Shown piece after piece: positions 63,401 through 64,000 of a stretch of DNA of 64,000 bases. The notes beneath the pieces are model-generated. The model worked only from the letters and a program-made list of their open reading frames with translations, was not told the origin of the DNA and searched no databases. The position numbers and the translations under genes were made by a program. Origin of the DNA: Bugulina stolonifera (taxonomy: Eukaryota; Bryozoa; Gymnolaemata; Cheilostomatida; Bugulidae). How positions within the stretch are numbered: position 1 is the stretch's first letter; every line of letters begins with the position of its first letter. The stretch lies in contig OW285190.1 of the NCBI GenBank assembly GCA_935421135.1, forward strand, positions 5,270,001 through 5,334,000, given 5' to 3'.

Positions 63401-63664
63401 CTTATCAAAAAACGAAAAGAAAAACAATCACAAGCGGTTACTTTGAGCAACGTGGAACAATTTTGTTTGTTCAGAACAATTAGACAAGATCTGTGTCAAC
63501 TGAATACAGATTGTCATAAATATACCCATGTTAAAAAGACTCACTTGCAACACCACTGCAGCTTTAACTTCAGGCTGGTGCTCAGCATGAGCCTGATATC
63601 TTGATTTAGAGCTCCTATGTGGATCCATATAGAATTGCGTGATGTCCGTGTAACAAGTTGGCAT
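54495..63664 (-). CDS. IQCC: IQCC-like IQ-motif protein (596 aa, ten exons)
   Basis: Exons 63664-63545, 62867-62766, 62227-61781, 60107-59938, 58748-58286, 58085-57977, 57150-57017, 55880-55784, 55097-54997 and 54542-54495; splice phases all close, giving 596 residues. The IQ motif spans the first junction (VLQKVIRGHLTRNKL, residues 38-52), predicting calmodulin or light-chain binding. It is followed by the family-like LYASIFSELEEDGDNFQISW. The long middle is Ser/Thr-rich with no domain. The C-terminal helix AMELMWIEQAIASRKQYL resembles the end of IQCC. Human IQCC is shorter (about 466). An in-frame TAG lies 21 bases upstream of the ATG, supporting this start. The IQCC assignment rests on the two ends only, so another IQ protein is possible. 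Confidence 0.65.
55112..55545. repeat. 15-bp minisatellite
   Basis: About 28 copies of AGCACCAGTAGTTAT with single-base variants. It lies in the intron directly upstream (in transcription) of exon 9 of the IQCC-like gene. Because 15 is a multiple of three, the frames stay open on both strands; this is not coding. Confidence 0.95.
56385..56520 (-). mobile_element. tRNA-derived SINE
   Basis: On the minus strand: GGTGGCACAGTTGGTGGC (A-box region), B box GAGTTCAAACC, then a body containing TCATTTCTGGCAAAGGCCTT. It lies in an intron of the IQCC-like gene. Confidence 0.6.
57013..57046 (-). repeat. Duplicated splice donor of IQCC-like exon 7
   Basis: On the minus strand ATCACAG/GTTAACTC is followed by ATCACAG/GTTAGTAG, a 15-base tandem duplication of the exon end plus donor. 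Either donor keeps the frame and differs by five residues (VNSSQ). Confidence 0.7.
60550..60700. mobile_element. Short MITE, relative of 62388
   Basis: Inverted arms around GGGACATTTC...CAGGACGTTCCGAAAA and TTTTCGGAATGCCCTGTATC...GAAATTTTC. Same family as the element at 62388-62640 but shorter; ends are not resolved. Confidence 0.55.
62388..62640. mobile_element. MITE with 8-bp target duplication (253 bp)
   Basis: ATTGCATT flanks both sides (62380-62387 and 62641-62648). The inverted arms share AATGTCA[G/A].TAGAAACAGGACGTT. The 8-bp duplication suggests a hAT-type origin. It lies in intron 2 of the IQCC-like gene. Confidence 0.75.
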
Positions 63665-63726
63665 CCTGGAGCGATCTCTGTCCTACTGTAGGTAAATCAA
63701 ATCAATGAAGCATTGATGATTGAGAG

Positions 63727-63963
63727 CTGAGCAAACACTGCACCAACAGGCATAGTCTGCTTGTCGGTGTGCTGTCTAATGAAGAATACCATGATGCAGC
63801 AGCAAGCTCATATGACGAAGTTATGAACGCCAGACTACCAGATGCCACAGTTATTAGAGGATCAGCTAGGGGGAACCCCGTACAATATATGTATGCTAAA
63901 TCCTCAGCCTATCACTGCCGCTTTCTTCCTAGAACAGTGTGTGAGATGAAAGAAAAACTATAA
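63727..63963 (+). other. Unassigned open frame near the window end
   Basis: A frame open from 63727 to TAA 63961-63963 reads ...LLVGVLSNEEYHDAAASSYD and continues to MKEKL. The composition is plausible for protein, but no family is recognised and no splice partners are visible before the window ends. It is divergent from the IQCC-like gene and could be an exon of a neighbour or chance. Confidence 0.2.
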
Positions 63964-64000
63964 TAATATAATATCCATATCGTATGAATGCCAACATTGC

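Overview
The window is nuclear DNA from an animal. Genes are split by GT-AG introns, the intergenic DNA is AT-rich and full of tandem repeats and small inverted-repeat transposons, and the recognisable proteins are metazoan (ALDH1L2-type formyltetrahydrofolate dehydrogenase, FBXO8-type F-box/Sec7 protein, IQCC-like protein, CABIT-domain protein, D8C-domain secreted proteins). FBXO8 is very divergent from the vertebrate protein while ALDH1L2 is well conserved. I favour an early-branching invertebrate such as a sponge, but the sequence does not settle the species.

Layout. 480-1740: a repeat element with an inverted array of CGATGC-type units and a G-rich block. 2579-6692 (+): a three-exon gene for a 243-residue protein starting MGCC (predicted dual lipidation). 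7565-8114: an inverted-repeat MITE. 9804-10784 (+) and 25413-26237 (+): two recent paralogues encoding secreted proteins with a Thr/Pro linker and an eight-cysteine D8C domain. Between the paralogues lies 13786-23167, a roughly 9.4-kb foldback structure with about 700-bp terminal inverted repeats, a candidate 6-bp target duplication and nested palindromes, but no recognisable transposase. A second foldback (23211-24004) and a pogo-like MITE (24110-24554) follow. 27853-39586 (-): a complete 18-exon ALDH1L2 gene (924 residues) with a mitochondrial presequence in exon 1. 41747-44676 (+): FBXO8, five exons. 45363-53039 (-): a seven-exon CABIT-domain gene, convergent with FBXO8. 54495-63664 (-): a ten-exon IQCC-like gene.

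The splice phases of all four large gene models close exactly, which strongly supports them. The genes are not an operon and no shared pathway is evident. ALDH1L2 should oxidise 10-formyl-THF to THF and CO2 with NADP+ in mitochondria. FBXO8 should join SCF ubiquitin ligases and/or act on ARF GTPases. IQCC-like should bind calmodulin or a related light chain. The CABIT protein is probably a signalling adaptor.

Two things stand out. First, a modular foldback family built from a T-rich arm, a CGATG/CATCGGG array and a G-rich block. Second, a repeated habit of short tandem duplications that straddle exon-intron junctions: at least four junctions in ALDH1L2, one in FBXO8 and one in the IQCC-like gene. 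In one intron almost the whole intron is copies of its own two splice sites.
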